A program made the translations under genes and the position numbers. This document shows positions 16,149 to 23,416 of a DNA stretch of 23,416 nucleotides, piece after piece. The DNA comes from Limnohabitans sp. (lineage in GTDB: Bacteria; Pseudomonadota; Gammaproteobacteria; Burkholderiales; Burkholderiaceae_C): contig VEQI01000006.1 in NCBI GenBank assembly GCA_018883305.1, positions 1 to 23,416 of the forward strand, written 5' to 3'. The notes beneath the pieces were generated by a model. That model made no database searches and was not told the DNA's origin. It saw only the letters and a program-made list of their open reading frames with translations. The stretch's first letter is position 1. Each line of letters begins with the position of its first letter.

Positions 16149-18218
16149 ATGACGCACCCTCTGCCGACCGACACTCAGGTTCTGGGCGCCTGCCCCCATG
16201 ACTGCCCCGACACCTGCTCGCTGGTCACCACGGTGCGGGATGGCGTGGCCGTGCGCGTGCAAGGCAACCCCGATCATCCGCACACCGCCGGGGTGCTGTG
16301 CACCAAGGTCTCGCGCTACACCGAGAGGACTTACCACCCGGATCGTCTGCTGGCGCCCATGCGTCGCGTGGGCCCCAAAGGACCGGGCGCACACTTCGAA
16401 CCGGTGAGCTGGGACGAAGCCCTGGACGACATCGCCCGCCGACTTGGCGCCATCGCCGCCACTGACCCCGAAGCCATCCTGCCCTACAGCTATGCGGGCA
16501 CCATGGGGCAGGTGCAGGGCGAATCCATCGCCGCGCGTTTTTTCCACCGTCTGGGCGCCTCACGCCTGGACCGCACCATCTGCGCCAGTGCCGGTGCCGA
16601 GGCACTGACGCACACCGTCGGCGGGAAACTCGGCATGAAGATGGAGTGGTTTGCCGAAGCTCGGCTGATCCTCATCTGGGGCAGCAACTCGATCGGCAGC
16701 AACCTGCACTTCTGGCGCCTGGCCCAGCAGGCCAAACGCCAGGGGGCCAAACTGGTCTGCATCGATCCGCGCCGCACCGAAACCGCTGACAAATGCGACG
16801 AACACCTGGCACTACGCCCCGGTACCGATGCCGCACTGGCCCTGGCGCTGATGCACGAGCTGATCACGCACGATTGGCTGGATCATGACTACCTGGCACA
16901 ACACACCTTGGGCTGGCCAGAGTTGCGAGCCCGTGCCTTGCAATGGACACCTGAGCGCGCTGCGGCCGTCTGTGGCCTCACCCCCGAAGCCATCCGCCAG
17001 CTGGCGCGCGACTATGGCACCACGCAGCCCGCGGCCATCCGTCTGAATTACGGTGTGCAACGCGCGCGGGGTGGTGGCAACGCCGTGCGGGCCATTGCCT
17101 GTCTGCCATCCCTCACGGGCGCCTGGCGTCACCGTGCCGGTGGCGTGCTGCTGAGCAATTCCGGTCATCTGCGCTTCAACACTGCGGCGCTGCAACGTCC
17201 CGACCTGCTGGGCAAGCGCCGGCCACGAGTGCTCAACATGAGCACCATTGGCGACCACCTGGCGCCCGATGCGCCGCACGCGCCGGTACGCGCCCTGGTG
17301 GTCTACAACAGCAACCCGGTGGCGGTGGCTCCCGACTCGGCCCGGGTGGCGGCGGGCTTTGCCCGCGAGGATCTGTTCACCGTGGTGCTGGAACACTTTC
17401 GCACCGACACGGCCGATTACGCCGACTACCTGCTGCCCGCCACCACCCAGCTGGAGCACTGGGACGTCCACGGCACTTATGGACACACCGATGTGGTGCT
17501 GAACCGTCCGGCCATCGCGCCGCTGGGGCTGGCACGGACCAACACCGAGATCTTCCGGGTGCTGGCCCGCCGAATGGGGTTTGACGACCCCTGCTTTGCC
17601 GAAGACGACGAACACCTGTGCCGCCTGGCCGTGACGCAGCCCGACGGCCATGAATTTGTCCCCTTTGCCGATCTGCTGGCACGAGGATTTGCCACCATTC
17701 CCGGCCCCGATGCCCCCTTCGCGCAAGGACACTTTCCCACGCCCTCGGGACGCTGCGAAATGTTCAGCGCCCGTCTGGCCGAGCAAGGACTGGACGGTTT
17801 GCCCGACTACCTGCCCAACCACGAAATGCCAGCACCAGGCGCGGCCTACCCGCTGGCCATGATCTCGCCGCCGGCGCGTCATTTCCTCAATTCCACCTTC
17901 GTCAACGTGACCAGCCTGCGTGATGTGGAGGGCGAACCCTTGCTGGAAATTCATCCGCAAGATGCCCAGGCCAGGGGTGTGCTGGACGGTCAGGTGGTGA
18001 CCGTCTTCAACGCCCGTGGGCGCCATGTCTGTCGCGCTCGCGTGAGTGACCGAACCCGGCCTGGCCTGGTGGTGGGTCTGGGCATCTGGTGGCGGCGGCA
18101 TGGCTTGAATGGCACCAATGTGAATGAGCTGACCAGCCAGGCCCTGACCGACCTGGGGCGTGCGCCCACCTTCTACGATTGTGCGGTTGACGTGGCCCCC
18201 GGCACGCTGGCCGGATGA
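16149..18218 (+). CDS. Molybdopterin-dependent oxidoreductase (DMSO reductase superfamily)
   Basis: 689 residues. The N-terminal [4Fe-4S] motif is CPHDCPDTC plus Cys51 (Cys15, 19, 23, 51). Molybdopterin-fold segments follow: ILIWGSNSIGSNLHFW, VCIDPRRTETADKCDEHLALRPGTDAALALALMH and LVVYNSNPVAVAPDSARV. A C-terminal MGD-binding domain runs from about 585. There is no Tat signal, so it should be cytoplasmic. At the place where relatives carry the Mo-ligating Cys, Sec, Ser or Asp, the sequence reads TICASAGAEAL, and no obvious ligand is seen. No partner subunit gene is adjacent, so it may act alone. The substrate cannot be named. Confidence 0.88.
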   Translation: MTHPLPTDTQVLGACPHDCPDTCSLVTTVRDGVAVRVQGNPDHPHTAGVLCTKVSRYTERTYHPDRLLAPMRRVGPKGPGAHFEPVSWDEALDDIARRLGAIAATDPEAILPYSYAGTMGQVQGESIAARFFHRLGASRLDRTICASAGAEALTHTVGGKLGMKMEWFAEARLILIWGSNSIGSNLHFWRLAQQAKRQGAKLVCIDPRRTETADKCDEHLALRPGTDAALALALMHELITHDWLDHDYLAQHTLGWPELRARALQWTPERAAAVCGLTPEAIRQLARDYGTTQPAAIRLNYGVQRARGGGNAVRAIACLPSLTGAWRHRAGGVLLSNSGHLRFNTAALQRPDLLGKRRPRVLNMSTIGDHLAPDAPHAPVRALVVYNSNPVAVAPDSARVAAGFAREDLFTVVLEHFRTDTADYADYLLPATTQLEHWDVHGTYGHTDVVLNRPAIAPLGLARTNTEIFRVLARRMGFDDPCFAEDDEHLCRLAVTQPDGHEFVPFADLLARGFATIPGPDAPFAQGHFPTPSGRCEMFSARLAEQGLDGLPDYLPNHEMPAPGAAYPLAMISPPARHFLNSTFVNVTSLRDVEGEPLLEIHPQDAQARGVLDGQVVTVFNARGRHVCRARVSDRTRPGLVVGLGIWWRRHGLNGTNVNELTSQALTDLGRAPTFYDCAVDVAPGTLAG

Positions 18219-18240
18219 CGGACTAGTCGCTTTGGGTTAG

Positions 18241-18250
18241 AGTGCGCACT
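18241..18250. promoter_or_regulatory. 10-bp perfect palindrome upstream of the TetR gene
   Basis: AGTGCGCACT is self-complementary and sits about 39 bp before the TetR-family ATG, overlapping a poor -10-like TTAGAG. It is a candidate autoregulatory operator. TetR operators are usually longer, so only part may be seen. Confidence 0.3.
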
Positions 18251-18288
18251 ACCGGGCCACGATCACAGACCCACACAGGCGAGACAAC

Positions 18289-18966
18289 ATGGCGAAAAAG
18301 GCGCCCCGACGAACAGCAGAGCGGATCCTCGAGGTCACGCTGGCGCTGTTCAATCGATTCGGCGAGCCCCATGTGTCAACCACCCTGATTGCGGCCGAGT
18401 TGCGCATCAGCCCTGGCAACCTGTACTACCACTATCCAGCCAAGGACGAGCTGGTCAACTCCCTCTATGAGCGCTACCAGAAAGCACTGCTGCCTTTATT
18501 GACAGCAGCCCCCGAAGTGCGAGATGTGGAGGATGCCTGGTTCTTCATGCACAGCCTGTTCGAACGGGTGTGGGAATACCGTTTCCTGTACCGCGACCTG
18601 GGTGACCTGCTCACGCGAAATCGCCGACTGGAAACCGAAATTCAAGGAGTGCTGGAGCTCAAACGTCAGGCCTTTCGCACCGTCCTGGGTCACTTGCAGC
18701 ACACTGGCGCACTGGCCATCAGCCCGGAGGAAGGGGACTTGTGCGCCACCCAGATGGTGGTGATGCTCACTTGGTGGCTGAGCTACGAGTACGCCCGCGA
18801 TCCGCGACACGCCCTGGAAGATGCGCAGGCGCAAAGTGCCTTGCTGCGCGGTGCCCGTCACGTGCTGGGGCTGATCCTGCCTTACCTGAAGGATGAACCG
18901 CGCGAGCATCTGCGCGTCCTGCTCCTGGCCTACGAAGACCCGGCTGCGGGTCATGTCGACAGATGA
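18289..18966 (+). CDS. TetR/AcrR family transcriptional regulator
   Basis: 225 residues. The N-terminal helix-turn-helix (RILEVTLALFNRFGEPHVSTTLIAAELRISPGNLYYHYPAKDELV, about 12-56) has the TetR GNLYYHYPAKDEL recognition stretch. The C-terminal part (FLYRDLGDLLTRNRRLETEIQG) resembles the TetR C-terminal domain type seen in many proteobacterial regulators of this length. It is 70 bp after the molybdopterin oxidoreductase gene and overlaps the next gene by ATGA. Targets may be itself and the downstream TPR gene. The ligand is unknown. Confidence 0.92.
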   Translation: MAKKAPRRTAERILEVTLALFNRFGEPHVSTTLIAAELRISPGNLYYHYPAKDELVNSLYERYQKALLPLLTAAPEVRDVEDAWFFMHSLFERVWEYRFLYRDLGDLLTRNRRLETEIQGVLELKRQAFRTVLGHLQHTGALAISPEEGDLCATQMVVMLTWWLSYEYARDPRHALEDAQAQSALLRGARHVLGLILPYLKDEPREHLRVLLLAYEDPAAGHVDR

Positions 18967-19739
18967 GTCCCTGGAACGCCTTTTCTCCCCTGGTGCCCTT
19001 GACCCCTGATGAGGTACGTCACCATTGGCGCCGGTTGCACGGGGGTGATCGCGAGCCGCTGCCTGCCTCACAGGCGTTGCTGCAAGCCTGGACGCTGTAC
19101 CACCGTGGTGATTTCGAGCAGGCTCACACCGCCGGTCTGGCCCTGGCGGAACACGGTGAGTCCGGCGGCCTGACCGTGTCCACCCGCGCCTTGTGCGTGT
19201 ACGCCAATTACCTGGAGCCGCGCTCGGATCGACGCTGGCAACTGTTTGAACAGGCGCAGGCCCAGGCCACCCGCCACACCGAATGGCAACCCGATGATCC
19301 CAACGCCTGGTATTTGCTGGCTTACGCGCTGGGACGCCATGCGCAAACGGTGAGCGTGGCCAAGTCGATCTCGCTGGGACTGGGGCGGCGGGCCCACGCG
19401 GCACTGGACCGCACGCTCAGCCTGAATCCGTCACACCCGGATGCTCATTTGGCCCTGGCCACCTTCCATGCCGAAGTGATCGACAAGGTGGGCGAGGTGG
19501 TGGGGGCCGTGACGTATGGCGTCAATCGCGCCACGGGACTCTCGCTGTACGATCGCGCCAGCGAACTCAACCCTGGGTCTTTGGTGGGCATGCTGGAGAC
19601 CGCACGCGGCCTCATGATGCTGGACCCCGATCACCAGCAGGCGCGCGCCGAACGCCTGTACCAACAACTGCGCGTGGCCCGCACACTGGATGCCCTGGAG
19701 GCGTTGGTGGTGGGGCTGGCCAACGCCACGGATGATTGA
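18963..19739 (+). CDS. TPR-like alpha-helical protein of unknown function
   Basis: 258 residues and no signal peptide or membrane segment. Helical repeat features are seen: ALLQAWTLYHRGDFEQAHTAGLAL (about 38-61), DPNAWYLLAYALGRH (about 111-125), ALDRTLSLNPSHPDAHLALATFHAE (about 147-171) and SLYDRASELNPGSLVGMLETARGL (about 194-217). NPxxxxAHLALA is a typical tetratricopeptide pattern. Such folds bind other proteins. The start overlaps the TetR stop by 4 bp, and coaX begins 3 bp after its stop, so the three are probably cotranscribed. I do not recognise a specific family; a TatT-like TRAP-associated protein is one alternative. Confidence 0.75.
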   Translation: MSPWNAFSPLVPLTPDEVRHHWRRLHGGDREPLPASQALLQAWTLYHRGDFEQAHTAGLALAEHGESGGLTVSTRALCVYANYLEPRSDRRWQLFEQAQAQATRHTEWQPDDPNAWYLLAYALGRHAQTVSVAKSISLGLGRRAHAALDRTLSLNPSHPDAHLALATFHAEVIDKVGEVVGAVTYGVNRATGLSLYDRASELNPGSLVGMLETARGLMMLDPDHQQARAERLYQQLRVARTLDALEALVVGLANATDD

Positions 19740-19742
19740 CTC

Positions 19743-20525
19743 ATGACTTTTCTTGCCCTTGATGTTGGCAACACCCGTCTGAAATGGGCTGTGTATGACC
19801 AGGCCCGTGCCGGTGCACGCTTGCTGCAGCACGGCGCCGTTTTTCTGGAGAACATCGACCACCTGGCCGAGCGTGAATGGGCCAGTCTGGCCGCCCCCCA
19901 GCGCATGCTGGGGTGTGTCGTGGCGGGCGAGGCGATTCGCCGCCGCGTCGAAGAGCAAATGGAATTGTGGGACGTGACCCCGATGTGGGTGGTTCCCAGT
20001 GCCGCTGAAGCCGGACTCACCAACGGCTATGACCACCCCACCCGGCTGGGTGCAGATCGCTGGATTGCCATGATTGGCGCTCTGGCGCGCATGCATCATC
20101 AAACCACAGGTCAATCGCCTCGCCCCATGGTGGTGGTGATGGTGGGCACCGCCGTGACCGTGGAGGCGGTGGATGCGCAAGGTCACTTTCTGGGTGGGTT
20201 CATCCTGCCCGGCCACGGCATCATGCTGCGAGCCCTGGAGTCCGGCACAGCAGGCTTGCGCGTGCCCACCGGCGATGTGCGCCCCTTCCCCACCAACACC
20301 AGCGATGCCCTCACCAGTGGCGGGACCTATGCCATCGCTGGCGCGGTGGAACGCATGGTCAGCCATGTCCGTGAACATTGCGGCATGGCGCCCGTGTGCT
20401 ACATGACTGGTGGAGCCGGCTGGAAAATGGCACCCAGCATGTCCACGCCCATTGAACTGGTGGAGTCCCTCATTTTTGATGGCTTGCTGGAAGTGGCCGC
20501 GCGCCGCTTTGGGCCGGGGGTCTAA
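19743..20525 (+). CDS. coaX: Type III pantothenate kinase
   Basis: 260 residues. ASKHA-fold motifs are DVGNTRLKW (7-15), NGYDHPTRLGADRW (94-107) with the catalytic-type Asp105, and GTAVTVE (135-141). GGFILPGHGIMLRAL and TSGGTYAIAG follow. The enzyme phosphorylates pantothenate, the first step of coenzyme A synthesis. It begins 3 bp after the TPR-like gene. In relatives a birA-type gene often precedes coaX; that is not the case here. It converges on the rhodanese gene across 81 bp, which holds two copies of GCCCTTGCA (20549-20557 and 20584-20592) but no terminator I can support. Confidence 0.95.
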   Translation: MTFLALDVGNTRLKWAVYDQARAGARLLQHGAVFLENIDHLAEREWASLAAPQRMLGCVVAGEAIRRRVEEQMELWDVTPMWVVPSAAEAGLTNGYDHPTRLGADRWIAMIGALARMHHQTTGQSPRPMVVVMVGTAVTVEAVDAQGHFLGGFILPGHGIMLRALESGTAGLRVPTGDVRPFPTNTSDALTSGGTYAIAGAVERMVSHVREHCGMAPVCYMTGGAGWKMAPSMSTPIELVESLIFDGLLEVAARRFGPGV

Positions 20526-20606
20526 GCTACCTCATTGGTGGCAACTGGGCCCTTGCATCAACGCACGGGCAGGTCAATTACAAGCCCTTGCAGCCCGCAC
20601 GGACCA

Positions 20607-21026
20607 TCAATTCTGTCGCCAGGGCAGCCCGCGCAATTTCCAGCCGCCGCGCAGGGCTCGATGCGCCTGCTCGTCGGGATCGCCCTCAAACCCCTCGAGG
20701 ATGTTGTAGGCTGTGGCGCCCAGCTCGGTGGCACGCTTGGCAGCCGCGATGGAGCGAACACCACTTCGACACAGCATGAGCAGGGGCCGCTCTCCCAGGG
20801 ACTGCACACCGGCGTCAAAGTGCGGATTGAGTGCCATGCCGGGCCACTGCTTCCAGGCCAGCGCCACCGCATCGGGGACAAAGCCCACCCACTCGCGCTC
20901 GGCATCGGTGCGCACATCCACCAGCACCGCACGACCCGAGCTCACCCACTGCCAGGCCAGTTGCGGAGAAACATCGCCGGCATAGCCCTGTGCCGGCTCG
21001 GGCTGGGTCAAAGCGCGTTGCGTCAT
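20607..21026 (-). CDS. Rhodanese-like domain protein
   Basis: 139 residues forming a single rhodanese domain. The active-site loop is CRSGVRS with the persulfide-forming Cys86, and the N-terminal part has VLVDVRTDAEREWVGFVPDAVAL. It may transfer sulfane sulfur or bind oxyanions. It is cytoplasmic, with no signal peptide. It starts 12 bp after the FAH-family gene on the same strand with a GAGG ribosome site, so the two are likely cotranscribed. The physiological acceptor is unknown. Confidence 0.92.
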   Translation of the reverse strand: MTQRALTQPEPAQGYAGDVSPQLAWQWVSSGRAVLVDVRTDAEREWVGFVPDAVALAWKQWPGMALNPHFDAGVQSLGERPLLMLCRSGVRSIAAAKRATELGATAYNILEGFEGDPDEQAHRALRGGWKLRGLPWRQN

Positions 21027-21038
21027 TCCATCGCCTCG

Positions 21039-21839
21039 TCAAACAATTCGGACACTGAGATTGGGCAAGCCATCGATGTGCATCTCGATCACATCACCAC
21101 GCACCACGGGTCCCACGTTCTCGGGTGTGCCCGAGTAAATGATGTCCCCAGGAAACAGCTCGAACGCCTCCGAGAGCTTGCTGATTTGCTCGGCCACCGA
21201 CCAGATCATTTGCTGCAAGTCCGCCTGCTGTTTGGTCTGGCCATTCACCTTCAGCCAGATGGCGCCCTTGGAGAAATGCCCCGTTTGCGCCACCTTGTGG
21301 ACCGCGCCGATGGGGGCGCTGCGGTCAAAGCTCTTGCCAATCTCCCAGGGTTTTTTCTGGTCGCCCATGAAACGCTGCAGGTCGCGGCGCGTCATGTCCA
21401 GACCCAGGGTGTAGCCCCACACCAGGTCCAAGGCCTTGTCCACCGGGATATTTCTCCCACCGCGCCCCAGCAGGGCCACCAACTCGGCCTCATAGTGGTA
21501 GTTTTTGGTCAAGGGCGGGTACGGGTGATCGGCCACCGTTCCCGTAGGCACATATTGGATGGCGTCGGTCGGTTTCTGGAAAAAGAACGGTGGCTCTCGC
21601 GTCGGGTCAGACCCCATTTCACGGGCGTGCGCCGCGTAGTTGCGGCCAATGCAGTAAATGCGGCGGATGGGAAAGACTTCATCACTGCCCACCACCGGCA
21701 GCACCACCTGCGGCACGGCGAAAGGCATTCGAGATGACGCCTGGGAGACACCACTGGCGGTGGCACAACCCGTCAGGCCGCTGGCCAACGCGGTGCTGCC
21801 CACCACGGCAGTGTGTTGAAAGAAATCGCGTCGCTGCAT
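21039..21839 (-). CDS. Fumarylacetoacetate hydrolase family protein (fumarylpyruvate hydrolase-like) with Tat-lipoprotein signal
   Basis: 266 residues from ATG 21839, chosen for AGGAG about 9 nt upstream; the open frame extends further but adds no family sequence. The N-terminus MQRRDFFQHTAVVGSTALASGLTGC has twin arginines (3-4), a hydrophobic stretch and a lipobox LTGC with Cys25, so export by Tat and lipid anchoring are predicted. The mature part is a full FAH fold: IYCIGRNYAAHAREMG, metal ligands in HYEAEL (Glu117, Glu119) and LGLDMTRRDLQ (Asp148), Lys169 in GKSFDRSAPIG, and SGTPENVG. The closest feel is to NagK-type fumarylpyruvate hydrolases of the gentisate pathway, which are normally cytoplasmic. 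It is divergent from a TRAP transporter operon. Confidence 0.9.
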   Translation of the reverse strand: MQRRDFFQHTAVVGSTALASGLTGCATASGVSQASSRMPFAVPQVVLPVVGSDEVFPIRRIYCIGRNYAAHAREMGSDPTREPPFFFQKPTDAIQYVPTGTVADHPYPPLTKNYHYEAELVALLGRGGRNIPVDKALDLVWGYTLGLDMTRRDLQRFMGDQKKPWEIGKSFDRSAPIGAVHKVAQTGHFSKGAIWLKVNGQTKQQADLQQMIWSVAEQISKLSEAFELFPGDIIYSGTPENVGPVVRGDVIEMHIDGLPNLSVRIV

Positions 21840-22029
21840 CGCACGGCTCCTGCATTCCGGGGAAAAGGCGGGCCAGACACCGGACACCTTGACCCCTTGG
21901 GTTGATGGGATGGGGCATTGTGCCGATTTTCCTCACGGGCATGCGCACCTGCGCGATACCTCGGCACTTAGTAGAAACCCTCTGTTCCAGAATTGCAAAT
22001 AGCCAAAAATCCGAGTGTTGTCGATCAAC

Positions 22030-22040
22030 TGTCCTAGACA
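22030..22040. promoter_or_regulatory. Candidate operator upstream of the TRAP transporter
   Basis: TGTCCTAGACA is an inverted repeat (TGTC and GACA around CTA), 33 bp before the dctP-like ATG. GntR/FadR-type regulators often bind TGTC/GACA half sites, but no regulator gene is beside it in this window. The 233-bp gap (21840-22072) between the divergent FAH and TRAP genes otherwise shows no clear sigma70 promoter. Confidence 0.3.
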
Positions 22041-22072
22041 CAACCGTCTTGGACCCCTTACCAGGAGAACAT

Positions 22073-23182
22073 ATGACCGAGTCCAAAACCCCCCGCCGCC
22101 GTCAACTGCTCAAAGGCGCTGCCGTTGCGGCCGGCGCCATGAGCGCACCGATGGTCTCGCGCGCCGACACCGTCACCTTCCGCTTCCAGAGCACCTGGCC
22201 GGCCAAGGACATCTTCCACGAGTACGCCAACGACTTTGCCAAAAAGGTCAATGACATGGCCGGTGGCCGCCTCAAGATCGAGGTGCTGCCCGCGGGTGCT
22301 GTGGTGCCTGCGTTCCAGTTGCTGGACGCGGTCAACAAGGGCACGCTCGACGGGGGACATGGTGTGCTGGCCTACCACTATGGCAAGAACACCGCCCTGG
22401 CGCTTTGGGGCTCTGGCCCGGCCTTTGGCATGGACCCCAACATGGTGCTGTCGTGGCACAACTACGGGGGCGGCAAGGCCATCCTCGAAGAGATCTACAA
22501 ATCGCTCAACATCGATGTGGTGTCGCTGGTCTATGGCCCCATGCCCACGCAGCCGCTGGGCTGGTTCAAGAAACCCATTGCCAAAGTCGGCGACTTGAAG
22601 GGCCTGAAGTACCGCACCGTCGGCTTGGCGGTGGACATCTTCAACGAGTTGGGGGTGTCGGTGAACCCGCTACCGGGTGGCGAGATTGTGCCCGCCCTGG
22701 ACCGTGGCCTGATCGACGCTGCCGAGTTCAACAACGCCTCGTCCGATCGCGTGCTGGGTTTCCCCGATGTGGTGAAGAACTGCATGCTGCAAAGCTTCCA
22801 CCAAAGCGGCGAGCAGTTTGAAATTCTGTTCAACAAGACCAAGTACAACACCTTGTCTGGCGAACTGAAGTCGATCATCGAATACGCGGTGCAGGCTTGC
22901 TCTGCCGAGATGAGCTGGAAAGCCATCGACCGCAACTCCAAGGACTACGAGGAGATGAAGAAGCAGGGCATCAAGTTCTACAAGACGCCCGATGCCATCT
23001 TGCGCGCTCAGCTCGAAGCCTGGGACAAAGTGTCCCAGAAGAAAGCCGCCGAAAACCCGTTCTTCAAGCGCGTGATGGATTCGCAGCGTGTGTACGCCCA
23101 ACGCGCCGGCCAGTGGCAAAGCGACTACATGATCAACTTCAAAATGGCGTATGACTTCTACTTCGCCAAAAAGAAGGCCTGA
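22073..23182 (+). CDS. TRAP transporter substrate-binding protein (DctP family)
   Basis: 369 residues from ATG 22073, with AGGAG 5 nt upstream. A Tat-type signal RRRQLLKGAAVAAGAMSAPMVSRA precedes the mature part at about residue 32. The mature protein shows the DctP fold: FQSTWPAKDIFHEYANDFAKKVNDMAGGRLKIEVLPAGAV, then KYRTVGLAVDIFNELG with the likely carboxylate-binding Arg181, and PGGEIVPALDRGLIDAAEF. These segments resemble the mannitol/chloroaromatic (FcbT1-like) branch, so an organic acid ligand is likely, perhaps aromatic. The periplasmic protein delivers ligand to the DctQ/DctM permease, whose first gene starts 70 bp downstream after a strong terminator. Confidence 0.95.
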   Translation: MTESKTPRRRQLLKGAAVAAGAMSAPMVSRADTVTFRFQSTWPAKDIFHEYANDFAKKVNDMAGGRLKIEVLPAGAVVPAFQLLDAVNKGTLDGGHGVLAYHYGKNTALALWGSGPAFGMDPNMVLSWHNYGGGKAILEEIYKSLNIDVVSLVYGPMPTQPLGWFKKPIAKVGDLKGLKYRTVGLAVDIFNELGVSVNPLPGGEIVPALDRGLIDAAEFNNASSDRVLGFPDVVKNCMLQSFHQSGEQFEILFNKTKYNTLSGELKSIIEYAVQACSAEMSWKAIDRNSKDYEEMKKQGIKFYKTPDAILRAQLEAWDKVSQKKAAENPFFKRVMDSQRVYAQRAGQWQSDYMINFKMAYDFYFAKKKA

Positions 23183-23204
23183 TCTTTTTGCCAGGTGAGA
23201 GCCA

Positions 23205-23239
23205 ACCCATCCGGGCTTGCCCGGGTGGGTGTTTTTTTT
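23205..23239 (+). terminator. Strong intrinsic terminator between the binding-protein and permease genes
   Basis: ACCCATCCGGGC (23205-23216) and GCCCGGGTGGGT (23219-23230) pair along nearly all bases with one G-U, followed by G and eight T residues. It lies 22 bp after the dctP-like stop and 13 bp before the next ATG. It probably limits permease expression relative to the binding protein. Confidence 0.85.
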
Positions 23240-23252
23240 AGATCGATTGCAT

Positions 23253-23416
23253 ATGAATACCCAATCCCTGCTCCATGCGGCTGACCGCATCAGCATGGCC
23301 GTGGGCAAGGCCTTTGCCTGGCTCATCGTCGTGCTGATGCTGCTGGTCGTGGCCGAAGTTTTCAAACGTTATGCCCTGAACGCCCCCACCGCCTGGATCT
23401 TTGATGCCAGCAACAT
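23253..23416 (+). CDS. TRAP transporter small permease subunit (DctQ-like), 3' end outside window
   Basis: The first 54 codons are visible from ATG 23253 and run off the right edge. The peptide begins MNTQSLLHAADRIS, then has a membrane segment AFAWLIVVLMLLVVAEVFKRY (about 20-40), followed by NAPTAWIFDASN. The hydrophobic helix with E-V-x-x-R-Y and the nearby NAPTxWxFD stretch is typical of the DctQ/YhdT-type small subunit. No Shine-Dalgarno sequence is seen in the 13 bp between the terminator and the ATG. The large permease gene should follow outside the window. Confidence 0.85.
   Translation, partial: MNTQSLLHAADRISMAVGKAFAWLIVVLMLLVVAEVFKRYALNAPTAWIFDASN

Noticed and set aside
20549..20602. 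Two copies of GCCCTTGCA followed by similar CGCACGG text between coaX and the rhodanese gene
   Set aside because: A 9-base match in GC-rich DNA can arise by chance. There is no inverted structure and no link to a known element.
22073..23182. A link between the TPR-like protein at 18963 and this TRAP transporter
   Set aside because: They are more than 2 kb apart, with coaX and two minus-strand genes between. A TatT-type assignment of the TPR protein is not supported by any motif I can name.

Overview
The window is GC-rich chromosomal DNA from a betaproteobacterium. Gene content and protein style point to Burkholderiales, most likely Comamonadaceae. The signs are the rplM-rpsI-erpA order, a PhoH-like protein beginning ILRHTF, type III pantothenate kinase, a DctP-type TRAP transporter and very dense packing with many 4-bp start/stop overlaps. 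I cannot fix the genus. I saw no rRNA, tRNA, CRISPR, prophage or insertion sequence. Two genes are cut by the window edges: the efflux adaptor on the left and the TRAP small permease on the right.

Left part (1-4177): a truncated RND/ABC efflux adaptor, a hairpin-rich intergenic repeat, ruvB and ruvA on the minus strand, then divergent phoH-like and ybeY genes (nucleic-acid and ribosome maintenance).

Region 4294-8298 is the most interesting block. Four genes are joined by GTGA, ATGA and GTGA overlaps: a UbiA-family polyprenyl-phosphate phosphoribosyltransferase, a YbhN-like flippase-type membrane protein, a GT39-type (ArnT/PMT-like) glycosyltransferase with a cysteine-rich tail, and a HAD-IB phosphatase. 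Together they could make polyprenyl-phosphoryl-pentose from PRPP, remove the 5-phosphate, flip the lipid and transfer the sugar outside the inner membrane. No arabinose epimerase genes are present in the window, so the sugar may be ribose.

Middle (8316-13599): a minus-strand tyrS, CDF metal transporter and dtd set with 4-bp overlaps, which joins tyrosyl-tRNA charging with D-aminoacyl-tRNA editing. Diverging from it are a LytM/M23 endopeptidase and anmK (murein turnover and recycling), driven by a clear sigma70-like promoter. 13667-15032 holds erpA, rpsI and rplM on the minus strand.

Right part (15192-23416): rlmJ, a cytoplasmic molybdopterin oxidoreductase, a TetR regulator overlapping a TPR-like protein, then coaX. 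A minus-strand pair follows: a rhodanese and a fumarylpyruvate-hydrolase-like FAH protein carrying a Tat-lipoprotein signal. Divergent from the pair is a DctP/DctQ TRAP transporter with a strong terminator between the binding-protein gene and the permease gene.

Three plus-strand genes (4294, 15192, 16149) share a -10-like hexamer followed by a short C-rich spacer directly before the ATG and lack a Shine-Dalgarno sequence, which suggests leaderless transcripts.
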